Shown: positions 52,623 to 61,659, counted from the first letter of the stretch. The stretch is 64,000 bases of DNA from CAWEDP01 sp963807925 (GCA_963807925.1 CAWEDP010000002.1:2790001-2854000), one strand, 5' to 3'. Program-made: numbers and translations. The notes: generated from the sequence alone by a model not told the origin.

Positions 52623-53715
52623 GCTCGTCGCCGAGGGACGGCACGCCATGACCGTGTGCAACGCGTGCCGCTACTGCGAGGCGTACTGTCCCGTGTTCCA
52701 GGCGATGGAGGATCGTCTGACGTTCGCCGAGGGCGACCTCGCGTACCTCGCCAATCTGTGCCACAACTGCGGCGAGTGCCTGTACGCCTGTCAGTACGCG
52801 CCGCCGCACGAATTCGGGATCGACGTCCCGCGCACGCTGGCCAGCATCAGGCTCGCGTCGTACCAGGAGTACGCGTGGCCGAACCGGCTCGGCGGTCCCG
52901 CGCTGGTCCGGCCAGCGTGGCTCGCGCTCCTCGCGATCGCCATCGCCGCCGCCGTCATCGTGCCAGTCGCGCGTGGTCCGATCCGCGCGGCGGCAGCGGG
53001 CGACTTCTATCGGGTCGTGCCGCACCACGTCATGGTGGCGATCTTCGGCGTTGCAGGGCTCGGCGTGGTCGCCGCCTTGAGCGCCGCGGTCGGTCGCGGC
53101 CGGCGAGATTTCACCAGGACTGCCGGGGTCGCCGTTTACGCCGCGCCCGACGCCGCGGAGACGGGCGCGGCCACGGTGCGAGGACTCCGCGACGCGCTCA
53201 CGCTGCGCCATCTCCACCCCGCGGGCGCCGACTGCACGAGCGCCGAGGAGTCGCGCACAGGGTGGCGCCGCTGGTGCCATCACGCGACCTTCTACGGGTT
53301 CGTCCTCTGTCTCGCCTCCACCACCGTCGCGGCGATCTATCACCTGGTTTTCGACTGGCGAGCGCCGTACCCGTATCTCAGCCTGCCCGTCGTCCTCGGC
53401 ACGGCAGGCGGCATCGGCCTCGTCGCCGGTCCGGCCGGACTGTGGATCCTCGGTGGCCGCCGCGATGCGGCGTTGAGCGATCCGGCGCAGCGGACGCTCG
53501 ACACGACCTTGATGGCGATGCTCTTGCTGACGAGCCTCTCCGGCCTCGCGCTGCTGGCCTTTCGCGAGGGACCGTCGATGCCGCTGCTGCTTCTGATCCA
53601 CCTGGTGATCGTGCTGGCGCTGTTCCTGACGCTGCCGTACGGGAAGTTCGTCCACGGCCTGCACCGCCTCACGGCGCTCGTCAAGTTCGCCGGCGAGAGC
53701 CGGAGGCGGCGATAG
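52609..53715 (+). CDS. tcuB: Tricarballylate utilisation 4Fe-4S membrane protein
   Basis: TcuB reoxidises TcuA and links it to the electron-transport chain. The 368 residues start with two 4Fe-4S ferredoxin-like cysteine clusters: CNACRYCEAYCP (near residue 17) and CHNCGECLYACQ (near residue 51), each followed by a conserved Pro or Gln-Tyr segment. A membrane domain with about six hydrophobic helices and conserved histidines (VVPHHVMVAI, WCHHATFYGFVL, HLVF) follows. The ATG at 52609 overlaps tcuA. Its stop TAG is separated by one base from the GTG of the MFS gene. The system donates electrons to quinone by analogy. Confidence 0.84.
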   Translation: MWRAELVAEGRHAMTVCNACRYCEAYCPVFQAMEDRLTFAEGDLAYLANLCHNCGECLYACQYAPPHEFGIDVPRTLASIRLASYQEYAWPNRLGGPALVRPAWLALLAIAIAAAVIVPVARGPIRAAAAGDFYRVVPHHVMVAIFGVAGLGVVAALSAAVGRGRRDFTRTAGVAVYAAPDAAETGAATVRGLRDALTLRHLHPAGADCTSAEESRTGWRRWCHHATFYGFVLCLASTTVAAIYHLVFDWRAPYPYLSLPVVLGTAGGIGLVAGPAGLWILGGRRDAALSDPAQRTLDTTLMAMLLLTSLSGLALLAFREGPSMPLLLLIHLVIVLALFLTLPYGKFVHGLHRLTALVKFAGESRRRR

Positions 53716-53716
53716 C

Positions 53717-55057
53717 GTGGAGGTCTCCCCCGGTCCCGTGTCGGCGGCGGCCGCCCGTCTCGATCGGCTTCCCATCAGCGGATTTCACCGGCGGATGGTG
53801 TTCCTGCTCGGCTACATCTTCTTCTTCGAGCTCGGGGACCTGAACAGCTTCGGCTTCGCCGCGCCCGCCGTGCGCGAAGCATGGCACCTGTCGATCGCCA
53901 CGATCGGCCGCATCACGTCGGCGTCGTTCGTCGGCATGTTCGTCGGCGCCACGGCCGCGGGGTGGCTGTCCGACCGCGCCGGCCGCAAGCGGGCGCTGCT
54001 CATCACGACAATCTGGTATTCGGCGTGCTCGCTGTCGAACGCGTTCGCATGGGACGTCGCGAGCCTCGCCGCGGCGCGGCTGCTCACCGGCATGGGCCTC
54101 TCGGCGATGACCGTCGTCGCGATGACCTACATCAGCGAGATGTTTCCGCCGAGCCACCGCGGCACCTATCAGGCGTGGATCATGACCATCGGCCTGTGCG
54201 GCATCCCCGCGACCGCCTACGTGGCGCGGTTCATCATCCCGTTCGCGCCGTGGGGCTGGCGCGCCGTGTTCGTGTGGGGCTCGCTCGCGGTCTTCTTTCC
54301 CGCCTTCGCGCACGCGCTCGAGGAGTCGCCGCGCTGGTACGAAAGCCACGGCTTGGCGGCGCAGGCGGATGCGGTCCTCACTCGCATCGAGCGGCAGGTC
54401 GCCGCGGAGGCAGGCCCGCTCCCGGCCCCGCCCCCCGCGGCCGCGGCACCCGTTGCCGGGCGCGGCGGGTTCGCGGCTCTCGTGGCCTCGAAATCGGCGC
54501 CGCGCGCGGCGCTCTTCGTGGCGATCTGGATTGGCCAGACGCTCGGCTTCTACGGCTTCAACTCGTGGGTGCCGACGCTGCTGACCGAGCACGGCTTTTC
54601 GATTGTCCGCTCGCTCGATCAGGCGTCCGCGATGCAGATTGGCGCCGTGCCGGGCGCCTGGATTGCCGCCAGCATCTCGGATCGGTGGCAGCGCAAGTCG
54701 CTCATCGCGATCGTCGCCCTGTCGGTCGCCGCCTGCGGCATGATCTACGGCCTCAGCTTCCGGACGACGACGATCGTGATCTTCGGCTTCCTGGTCGCGA
54801 TGGGCCAGCAGGTGTTCGCGCCGCTGCTGTACGCCTACACGCCCGAGTGCTTTCCGACCGAGGCGCGCAACACGGCCACCGGGTTGTCCTACGGCATCGG
54901 CCGGCTGGGCAACGCGTTCGGACCGCTGATGGTGGCCTGGCTCTTCGGGCGCTACGGCTACTCCAGCGTGTTCGCCTATATCGCGTGCTGCTGGGCGCTC
55001 GTCGCGATCCTGGTGACGCTGTTCGGCCCGCAGACCAAGGGCCGCGCTCTCACCTGA
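53717..55057 (+). CDS. MFS transporter, probable tri- or dicarboxylate importer
   Basis: This is a 446-residue major facilitator superfamily protein with about 12 transmembrane helices. The loop-2 signature is GWLSDRAGRKRAL, and a similar GxxSDRxxRK variant AASISDRWQRKSL occurs in the second half. N-terminal helix MVFLLGYIFFFELGDLNSFGF and ALEESPRWYESHG before the central loop are typical of the sugar-porter/aromatic-acid branch. The Salmonella transporter TcuC is also MFS, so tricarballylate or citrate uptake is the expected role, although the substrate cannot be read from sequence. GTG start at 53717, one base after the tcuB stop. Confidence 0.85.
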   Translation: MEVSPGPVSAAAARLDRLPISGFHRRMVFLLGYIFFFELGDLNSFGFAAPAVREAWHLSIATIGRITSASFVGMFVGATAAGWLSDRAGRKRALLITTIWYSACSLSNAFAWDVASLAAARLLTGMGLSAMTVVAMTYISEMFPPSHRGTYQAWIMTIGLCGIPATAYVARFIIPFAPWGWRAVFVWGSLAVFFPAFAHALEESPRWYESHGLAAQADAVLTRIERQVAAEAGPLPAPPPAAAAPVAGRGGFAALVASKSAPRAALFVAIWIGQTLGFYGFNSWVPTLLTEHGFSIVRSLDQASAMQIGAVPGAWIAASISDRWQRKSLIAIVALSVAACGMIYGLSFRTTTIVIFGFLVAMGQQVFAPLLYAYTPECFPTEARNTATGLSYGIGRLGNAFGPLMVAWLFGRYGYSSVFAYIACCWALVAILVTLFGPQTKGRALT

Positions 55058-55132
55058 TGCGCCCTCGGCCGTGCCACACACCCGACCGCGAAAGCGTGGC
55101 AGAATAGCGCGAGCGTCGGAAGGAACGTGGCC

Positions 55133-55588
55133 GTGAACCTGGCAGCGGTGGCTCTTGCAGTGGCCGTCCTGGCGCCGGGCCAGTCGGCTGCCCCTCCGGC
55201 CGACAGCGTCGCAGCGCGCGATCTCCCGGTGTCGCTCGGCCGCATCCGGAACGCGCTCAAACGGCCCCCGCCCCTGATCATTACCGCGCACACCGAAGCC
55301 ACGTTCAAGGTCGAAATCAACGAGCGGCAGCACTTCCAGGATCTCCTCGACCTGATCGACTTCGGCAGCGGACCGGTGGCGCCGGGCGGCCTGTACGGGT
55401 ATCAGCAACAGCAGATTCTCGGACAGAAGACGCAGCCGCTCTTCAACGTGAGCCTGTCGGGCGTCGGGCAGTCCATCAACTCGGCGGTCGTCAAAGCGCG
55501 ACGCGAGCGCGCCGAGCACCTTGCCAGGGAAGAGGTTCGACGGGCGCTCGTCGATTTCTGCGCCGCCAACGACTGTCAGGTGCGGTGA
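55133..55588 (+). CDS. Small exported protein of unknown function
   Basis: This is a 151-residue protein with a signal peptide (NLAAVALAVAVLAPGQSAA). The mature chain contains LPVSLGRIRNALKRPPPLIITAHTEATFKVEINERQ and a C-terminal cluster of charged residues ending CAANDCQVR, a C-x4-C pair. I do not recognise the family. GTG at 55133 is chosen because GGAAGGA is spaced 8 nt before it; the in-frame GTG at 55127 would lie too close. It follows the MFS gene by about 75 bp and precedes the Nudix gene by 49 bp. Confidence 0.6.
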   Translation: MNLAAVALAVAVLAPGQSAAPPADSVAARDLPVSLGRIRNALKRPPPLIITAHTEATFKVEINERQHFQDLLDLIDFGSGPVAPGGLYGYQQQQILGQKTQPLFNVSLSGVGQSINSAVVKARRERAEHLAREEVRRALVDFCAANDCQVR

Positions 55589-55637
55589 CCCTCGGGCGGC
55601 GCAGGCCCGTACGGCGTTCACCGCACGAACAGGCGCG

Positions 55638-56066
55638 ATGCCCCACCGATTGCCGACGCTGACGCACGCCGGCGGCGTGGTCCGGAGGCTGCGCGACGGG
55701 ATATCGTTGTTCCTGCTCGTGCGCGCGAGCCGGCCGCCGCACGACTGGGTGCTGCCGAAGGGTCACATCGAGGCGGGCGAAACGCCGGAGCAGACCGCGA
55801 GACGTGAAGTGCTCGAAGAAGCCGGTGTCGAGGCCGACGTCGTGGCGCACGTCGGCGATCTCGCCTTCGCGTACCGCGATCGCGAACTCCGGGTGCGGTA
55901 CTTCCTGATGCACGCGCAGGCCAGCCGGCCCGCGCTGGAGGATCGCGAAATCTGCTGGTGTCCGGCGCCCGAGGCCGAGCGCCGACTCGGGTTCGAGACC
56001 TCGCGCGAGATCCTGCGCCGGGCCGCGACGATGGCCGCGGTTGGGCGCGAGCGCGACGGGCGCTAG
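55638..56066 (+). CDS. NUDIX hydrolase
   Basis: This is a 142-residue cytosolic hydrolase of nucleoside diphosphates linked to another moiety. The Nudix box is complete: G-x5-E-x7-REVLEEAG, in GHIEAGETPEQTARREVLEEAG near residues 45-66, with the preceding W-V-LPKGH. The sequence DWVLPKG resembles diadenosine polyphosphate hydrolase-type members. Substrate is undetermined. The ATG at 55638 follows a GGCGCG only. The stop codon (56064-56066) lies inside the stem-loop that follows. Confidence 0.9.
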   Translation: MPHRLPTLTHAGGVVRRLRDGISLFLLVRASRPPHDWVLPKGHIEAGETPEQTARREVLEEAGVEADVVAHVGDLAFAYRDRELRVRYFLMHAQASRPALEDREICWCPAPEAERRLGFETSREILRRAATMAAVGRERDGR

Positions 56067-56088
56067 AGGCCTCGAGCGCCCGTCGCGC
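56051..56088. terminator. Bidirectional hairpin between convergent genes
   Basis: A perfect 14-bp stem (GCGCGACGGGCGCT at 56051-56064 with complement at 56075-56088) encloses AGAGGCCTCG, whose GAGGCCTC is itself palindromic. It lies between the Nudix gene and the convergent second TonB receptor, and its left arm includes the Nudix stop codon. No run of T follows on either strand, so it may act as a Rho-assisted or symmetric transcription barrier. Confidence 0.6.
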
Positions 56089-56100
56089 GACATCCTCCCC

Positions 56101-59100
56101 CTAGAAAGTAATCTCCGCCGAGAACTTGATCAGCCGGGCCGTGATCACGGTTTGCGGCTGCAGCCACGTGCCGCCCGGAACGAACGTGTTGTTGTAGGTG
56201 AGCACCGCGCTCGAGTTCAACGCATTGTACAAATCGATGCCGACCATCGTCCGCGTGCGACCGAACCTGAGAATCTTCGCCGCGCGGAAGTCGAGCTGGT
56301 TGATGCGATCCCCGTACATCGAACCCGGCTGGAGGATGTTGATCGTCACGTTGGCCGGATTTCCTGCGGGTGCGCGGCCGAGCGTCTGCGCGATGACCGC
56401 GCTCGGCACCGCGTAGTTCGCCGCAAGGAGCGCCCCGGGCTTGCTCTGAAAGACGCCGCTGAACTGGACGTCGATCTTCGGAATGACGTACAACGACAGC
56501 GCGCGCAGCTGCGTCAACCAGCCGTAATCGACCTTGCAGTAGGGGCTCAACGTGTTGACCGGGGACGTCGTCAGCCCGGGAAGGCCCTGGACGAGATTGC
56601 CGCTGAGCTCGGGGAGATTCGCCCGCACGGCGCAGTTGTCGCCGGCGCTCTGGCCCGTGCTGGTGCCGCCCTGGAACGTCCATCCGGCGCTGGTGCGCAC
56701 GTTCAACGTGACGTCCACGCCGTTGAAGTTGTTGGTCCACGCGCCGAAATTCTGCGCACCGGTGGCGAGATTGCTGACCCGTCCGAAGAGCGCCGGCGCC
56801 ACGTCGTACAGACCCGTGACGTCGTATCCGCCTCCGCTCGGCAGCCGCGAGTCCGACGGCGCGGTGACGCTGTACGGCGTGTAGTCGGACGGGGACGCGA
56901 GCAGGTTGTCGTTGACGGTGAACCCGTTGAACCACCGGCGCGTGTACGCGACCTCGAGCGAGGCGCGCGCCATGAGCTGCTGCTGCACGGAGGCGCCGAC
57001 CGTCCAGTCCGACGACCGCACGCCCCAGCCCGTGAGGAGCGCCGGGTCGAACGCGTTGGTCAGCGTCGTGGTGCCGAACGCCGAATTGGATATCGCTCCG
57101 CAGAAATCGCCGCCGCTGGCGCGGAGATCCTGGGCGCCGGTGTTCAGAAGATCGCAGTCGGGCTGGAAATTGCTGTTGGCGTCGGTCCACGTGCGCGTGA
57201 CGCTCAGCGGCGCAAAGGCGCCGCCGGTGCCCGGCATGCGGAGCGTCGGGTTCGAGTTGGCCCAGTTGTTCGAGATGCCCATCCCTTCGAGGTACTTGCC
57301 GACGTTGAACTTCACGGCCGTCTTGCCGCTGCCGAAGAGGTCGTAGGCCAGGCCGAATCGGGGCGTGATGTCCTTGTATCCCGTGACGCCCGGCGTCTCG
57401 GGAATCACCAGCGCCACCGGCAGGAATCGCGACGGTCCTTCCCGCTGCTCCGGGAACCAGCTCGACGAGTGGTCGAATCGAAGGGCGCCCTGGAGGGTCA
57501 GGCGACCGGCCGTGTACTGGTCCTGCACGAAGACCGCGTGCCACGCCCCCAGGCCGTTGTTCACCCACGGCGACACCGCTTCGGTGAGCTGGTTCGGCAC
57601 GCCGTTGTTGAACCGATAGGCGAGGTTCTGGCTGTTCGTGTACCAGGTCCGGATATCGCTCATGTAGTTGCCCTGGTAGCCAACCTTGATGCTCTGCCGT
57701 CCAGTCACGTACGACGCCGAGGCCCGCCACGCGTACGAGCCGGCGTAATTCTGTCCCCAGTCCTGCGAGCGGTAGACGAGGCCGGGAATCCCGCCGTTGG
57801 CCGCGCATCCTGCCGCGCACTGCTCGACCACGTTGATGAGGTCGTGCGTGGGATTCGGATTGCGTTCGAAATTGCCCCAGCCGTAGTAGATGCCGCCCCA
57901 GCCCGCATCGAGGAGCAGCTTGTTGGTGAACGGCGACGACCAGGTGACCTGCGGCACGCGCAGCGGCTTGGTCTGGCCCGTTCCGCGCGCCTCGGGGGAC
58001 ACGCGCGGCGGATCGGTGATGCCGGTGGTCAGTCCGGTGCACGTCCGGCAGTTCGCCTGCTCGTCCCAGAAGACGCCGACCTTGTTGCGCGCGCTGATCT
58101 GCCACGTCACGCGTCCGCTGACGTTCTCCGAGGTCCTGTCGTTGAAGGCGGGCCGGCTGCGGTCCGGCGCATACAGCCACTGGTTCGGGTCGCCGGCGTT
58201 CTGGTTGTAGTACACGTTCGCGATGATGCGGGTGCCGCCCTGCGTGCGCGCGTTCACGAAGTACCAGACTCTGTCCTTCTTGATCGGGCCGCCGAACGAT
58301 CCGTTGACGTCGTACACCTTCGAGAGCGGCGTCGGCGCCGTCAGGCCGGCCGCCCGCAGCTGGTCGGTGAAGTTGTCGCCCGACAACTTCTCACCGGTGA
58401 AGCTCATGAACAGCGCTCCCGACCTGCTGTTGCCGCCCGTCTTCGGCACGACGCTCATCACGAGGCCCGCCGTCTCCGACTCGCCGAGCCCGCCGGCCGT
58501 CGTGAAGGTGACCTCCTGCGCGTTCCCCACGTCGGCGATGTAGGAGGTCGGCTGGTTGCCACCGGGCGGATTGCCGATGTTCAAACCGTCGATCATCAGC
58601 CGCCCTTCGTTGTTGCGGCCGCCGTGGATGGGGAACTGCGTCGTCGCGGTGGCCGTCACCACGTCGTTCAGGTTGGTCGTCACGCCCGGGACGACCGACA
58701 CCATCGCGTTGTAGCTGCGGACGGTCGGGATGGCCTTCAGGACGTCGTTGTTCAACGTCATTTCGCGCCGGGCGCTCTGAATGTCCACGACCGGCGTTTC
58801 GCCGGTGACCGTGATGGTTTCCGCCAGGGCGCCGACCGTCATGTCGGCGTTCACCGTGGCGGTGAACGATCCGGTCAGCTCGATGCCTTCGCGCTTGTAC
58901 GTGCTGAAGCCTTGCAGTGAGAACGTCACGGTATAGGTGCCGGGGCGCAGATCCTCGATGCGGTACTGGCCGGTGCTGTCAGAGACGCCCGTTCGCACTT
59001 TTTCGATGAGCGCGGGGCTGGCAGCTTCGACCGTGACGCCGGGAAGGACGGCGCCCGAGGAGTCCTTCACCGTGCCGGCAATCACCGCTTGCGCCCAGGC

Positions 59101-59160
59101 GGCTGTCGGGACGACCACTGTGCACACGACCAGCGTCATCGCCCTCATCAGTCCACGCAT
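56101..59160 (-). CDS. TonB-dependent receptor with carboxypeptidase-regulatory N-terminus (SusC-like)
   Basis: This is an outer-membrane receptor of 1019 residues, paralogous to the gene at 43592-46936. It has a signal peptide (MRGLMRAMTLVVCTVVVPTAAWAQ), a carboxypeptidase-regulatory-like domain (IAGTVKDSSGAVLPGVTV, TYTVTFSLQGFSTYKR), the ETITVTGETPVVDI signature, a plug domain and a beta barrel ending FSAEITF with terminal Phe. Both receptors share about the first 110 residues closely, while barrel sequences diverge, so they probably recognise different substrates. GAGGTGAGGG lies just before the ATG at 59160. A promoter with a palindrome at the -35 box lies upstream, between this gene and the PQQ enzyme gene. 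Confidence 0.92.
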   Translation of the reverse strand: MRGLMRAMTLVVCTVVVPTAAWAQAVIAGTVKDSSGAVLPGVTVEAASPALIEKVRTGVSDSTGQYRIEDLRPGTYTVTFSLQGFSTYKREGIELTGSFTATVNADMTVGALAETITVTGETPVVDIQSARREMTLNNDVLKAIPTVRSYNAMVSVVPGVTTNLNDVVTATATTQFPIHGGRNNEGRLMIDGLNIGNPPGGNQPTSYIADVGNAQEVTFTTAGGLGESETAGLVMSVVPKTGGNSRSGALFMSFTGEKLSGDNFTDQLRAAGLTAPTPLSKVYDVNGSFGGPIKKDRVWYFVNARTQGGTRIIANVYYNQNAGDPNQWLYAPDRSRPAFNDRTSENVSGRVTWQISARNKVGVFWDEQANCRTCTGLTTGITDPPRVSPEARGTGQTKPLRVPQVTWSSPFTNKLLLDAGWGGIYYGWGNFERNPNPTHDLINVVEQCAAGCAANGGIPGLVYRSQDWGQNYAGSYAWRASASYVTGRQSIKVGYQGNYMSDIRTWYTNSQNLAYRFNNGVPNQLTEAVSPWVNNGLGAWHAVFVQDQYTAGRLTLQGALRFDHSSSWFPEQREGPSRFLPVALVIPETPGVTGYKDITPRFGLAYDLFGSGKTAVKFNVGKYLEGMGISNNWANSNPTLRMPGTGGAFAPLSVTRTWTDANSNFQPDCDLLNTGAQDLRASGGDFCGAISNSAFGTTTLTNAFDPALLTGWGVRSSDWTVGASVQQQLMARASLEVAYTRRWFNGFTVNDNLLASPSDYTPYSVTAPSDSRLPSGGGYDVTGLYDVAPALFGRVSNLATGAQNFGAWTNNFNGVDVTLNVRTSAGWTFQGGTSTGQSAGDNCAVRANLPELSGNLVQGLPGLTTSPVNTLSPYCKVDYGWLTQLRALSLYVIPKIDVQFSGVFQSKPGALLAANYAVPSAVIAQTLGRAPAGNPANVTINILQPGSMYGDRINQLDFRAAKILRFGRTRTMVGIDLYNALNSSAVLTYNNTFVPGGTWLQPQTVITARLIKFSAEITF

Positions 59161-59243
59161 CCCTCACCTCGCAGTCTCCGGTTGATCTGCGCCGCACGCG
59201 CCACATCGGGGGCGCGGCGGCCTTCGTCGAAAAGCAGAGCAGT

Positions 59244-59272
59244 CGTATACGCTTGACTCGCCGTCGAGTCAA
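59244..59272 (-). promoter_or_regulatory. Predicted promoter of the second TonB receptor with operator-like palindrome
   Basis: On the minus strand, -35 TTGACT (59267-59272), 17 bp, -10 TATACG (59244-59249), 83 nt before the ATG at 59160. A perfect inverted repeat TTGACTCG-CCGT-CGAGTCAA (59253-59272) covers the -35 box and the spacer. This is a good candidate operator for a repressor acting on the receptor and perhaps the divergent PQQ dehydrogenase gene. Confidence 0.55.
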
Positions 59273-59327
59273 GGGTGCGGTAGACTGCGCCGGGAAATAA
59301 ACCGCACGTCAGGTGAAAGGAACCAAC

Positions 59328-61142
59328 ATGTTGGATCGCACTCGGCTCGCTCCGGCCGGGCTCGTGATCGCGGCCACGGCGCTCTCGGCGTGGCTCGGGG
59401 CGGCCCCGGCGGATCGCCGCGTGGACGACGCGCTGCTGCGACGCGCGAGCGACAGCGGCGAGGAGTGGCTGACCTACGGTCTCAATCAGGCGGAGACGCG
59501 CTACAGCCCGCTCGCGCAGATCACCGCCGCCAACGTGAGTCGTCTCGGTCTCGCGTGGTCCTACGAGGTGGGCTCGGGCGGCGGCGGACAGGAGGCGACG
59601 CCGCTGGTCTGGAACGGCACCCTGTACGGCATCACGAACTGGAGCATCGTCTTCGCCGTTGACGCGCGCACCGGCAGGGAGCGGTGGCGCTGGGATCCTG
59701 AAGTCAATCAGACGGCCGTGCGGCCGAAGATCTGCTGCGGGGTCGTTAACCGCGGTCTGGCGATCTATCAGGGTCTGATCATCGCACCGGTGATCGACGG
59801 CCGCCTGCAGGCGCTCGACGCCGACACCGGCAAGGTCGTCTGGGAGGCGCGGGTCGCATACCCGCAGGATTATCAGACGATCACGATGGCGCCGCGCATC
59901 GCCCGCGGCAAGGTGATCATCGGCGCGAGCGGCGGTGACAAGCCCACGCGCGGGTTCGTCGACGCGTACGACGCGATGACCGGGCGCCGCGTATGGCGCT
60001 TCTACACGGTCCCCGGCGATCCGTCCAGGCCGTTCGAGAACCCCGCGCTCAAGCGCGCCGCCGAGACCTGGGACGGCGAGTGGTGGAAGCTCGGGGGCGG
60101 CGGCGCCGTGTGGGACGGGCTCGCGTACGATCCCGAGGCCGATCTGGTCTACGTCGGCACCGGCAACGCCGAGCCCTGGGCGCAGCAGCTGCGGACGGCG
60201 ACACGCAAGGACAACCTGTACGTCTGCTCGATCCTCGCCATCCGCAGCGAGACGGGTGAGTTGAAATGGCACTATCAGGTCGTGCCGGGCGACATCTGGG
60301 ATTTCGACAGCGTTCAGCACCTGATGCTCGCGGACCTCACGATCAACGGCCGCTCGCGCAAGGTGATCATGCAGGCGAACAAGAACGGCTTCTTCTACGT
60401 GATCGATCGGCTCACCGGCCAGTTCATCTCCGCGGGGCCCTTCTCGAAGGTGACGTGGGCCAAAGGGATCGACCCGAAGACCGGCCGCCCGATCGTCAAT
60501 CCCGAGGCGTACTACGGCACCGAGCCGATTCAGATCTCGCCCGGCGGCGGCGGCGCCCACAACTGGTCGCCGATGGCCTTCAATCCGGTCGCCGGCCTCG
60601 TCTACATTCCGACGTCCACCGCCAACAGCTTCACCTACGCCGCCGAGCCGACGTTCAATCCACAGCCGGGACGGACGACCGGCACGGTGCGGCCGATGCC
60701 GGCAGCGACGCGACCGCCGCCGCCAGCGATCGGCCCCGAGCCGATCGAAGGCCCGGGCGGACGTGGCGCGCTCGTCGCGTGGGATCCGGTCGCGCAGCAG
60801 ATGCGATGGCGGCAGCCGGGAGGCGGCGGCATCGGTGGCGGGACGCTGACAACGGCAGGCAACCTGGTCTTCCAGACCGTCAACGATGGACGGCTCGTCG
60901 CCTACAAGGCGGATCGGGGCGAGAAGGTGCTCGAACTGCAGACCGGTCTTCGGAGCGGCATGGGCCCGCCGATTACGTACCAGATCGACGGCAAGCAGTA
61001 CATCTCGTTGTTGGGCGGCGTAGGAGCGGCGGCGCCAGGCGGCAACGCCGGCCCGGGCAACGCGGCGACGCCGTTTTCGCCGAAGCTCCTGACGTTCGTC
61101 CTCGACGGCGCGGCGCAGCTCCCGACCCCGCGCGAACCGTGA
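59328..61142 (+). CDS. PQQ-dependent quinoprotein dehydrogenase, no cytochrome domain
   Basis: This is a periplasmic quinoprotein of 604 residues: an eight-bladed propeller that binds PQQ. Signal-like N-terminus APAGLVIAATALSAWLGAAP. Blade motifs include W.W.V repeats such as LDADTGKVVWEAR and DAMTGRRVWRFYTV. The vicinal disulfide Cys-Cys is in KICCGVVNRG. The C-terminus (LTTAGNLVFQTVNDGRLVAYKADRGEKVLE) shows the late blades. No C-terminal cytochrome c domain is present, so electrons must leave by a separate carrier. Substrate (alcohol or sugar) is unknown. AAAGGAA lies 6 nt before the ATG at 59328; an in-frame GTG at 59313 overlaps that ribosome site. It is divergent from the TonB receptor gene. 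Confidence 0.88.
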   Translation: MLDRTRLAPAGLVIAATALSAWLGAAPADRRVDDALLRRASDSGEEWLTYGLNQAETRYSPLAQITAANVSRLGLAWSYEVGSGGGGQEATPLVWNGTLYGITNWSIVFAVDARTGRERWRWDPEVNQTAVRPKICCGVVNRGLAIYQGLIIAPVIDGRLQALDADTGKVVWEARVAYPQDYQTITMAPRIARGKVIIGASGGDKPTRGFVDAYDAMTGRRVWRFYTVPGDPSRPFENPALKRAAETWDGEWWKLGGGGAVWDGLAYDPEADLVYVGTGNAEPWAQQLRTATRKDNLYVCSILAIRSETGELKWHYQVVPGDIWDFDSVQHLMLADLTINGRSRKVIMQANKNGFFYVIDRLTGQFISAGPFSKVTWAKGIDPKTGRPIVNPEAYYGTEPIQISPGGGGAHNWSPMAFNPVAGLVYIPTSTANSFTYAAEPTFNPQPGRTTGTVRPMPAATRPPPPAIGPEPIEGPGGRGALVAWDPVAQQMRWRQPGGGGIGGGTLTTAGNLVFQTVNDGRLVAYKADRGEKVLELQTGLRSGMGPPITYQIDGKQYISLLGGVGAAAPGGNAGPGNAATPFSPKLLTFVLDGAAQLPTPREP

Positions 61143-61224
61143 GTGGTGGCACGGCACGAACCCCGACTGTATCTCGGGCGTCCAGATTTGTACGCTCAGC
61201 GACCGGATCAGTGGCAGGCACTTC

Positions 61225-61566
61225 ATGGTACTCACCGCGTTTGCTCGTCTTCGCGCGAGTCCGGCCGGGCACGCGTCGTGCAACGCCAGGAGCGTGCCCG
61301 AGATTCTCATTCCGCTGACGCCGACCACGCAGGCCCGGATGGAGCTCGTCATGGTCGAACCGGATGCCCTCTTCCGGTTGACCGTCGATCATCCCGCCAC
61401 TCATCTGGTCGAGTACTTCCTGTCGTCGGACAGGGCGCTCGCGCGCTGGGCCGAGCTGCAGGATGGCCTGAGCGGGCCGCCCCAGGGCGACTTCACGCCC
61501 GCCGCCTCCACGGGCCACTTCAGTGGCCGCCCATCGCACGCCGCGCGCCGACCCCTCGCGGGGTGA
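61225..61566 (+). CDS. Possible small hypothetical ORF
   Basis: This 113-residue frame is the only readable one in the 566-bp gap between the PQQ dehydrogenase stop (61142) and the next gene (61709). It contains ARMELVMVEPDALFRLTVDH and LVEYFLSSDRALARWAELQD, which could be helical, but the N-terminal 38 residues look random and there is no ribosome-binding site. The region shows no other gene. It may be a decayed gene or chance in high-GC DNA. The right part of the gap carries a TATAAT box (61654-61659). Confidence 0.25.
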   Translation: MVLTAFARLRASPAGHASCNARSVPEILIPLTPTTQARMELVMVEPDALFRLTVDHPATHLVEYFLSSDRALARWAELQDGLSGPPQGDFTPAASTGHFSGRPSHAARRPLAG

Positions 61567-61653
61567 CACGACCGAACCGTCGACATCCCGCCCGACAAAC
61601 CGGGTCGCTGCAGGACTTCCTTGAATTCCGCCGCTGCTGCCTGCCTGACGACC

Positions 61654-61659
61654 TATAAT
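61654..61659 (+). promoter_or_regulatory. Predicted -10 box (consensus TATAAT) before the last secreted WEGD gene
   Basis: A perfect TATAAT lies 49 nt before the ATG at 61709, which has AAGGAG 8 nt upstream. No convincing -35 box at the right distance; a TTGAAT at 61621 is too far upstream. Confidence 0.45.

Noticed and set aside
56041..58920. 959-residue plus-strand open frame
   Set aside because: Antisense of the second TonB receptor gene.
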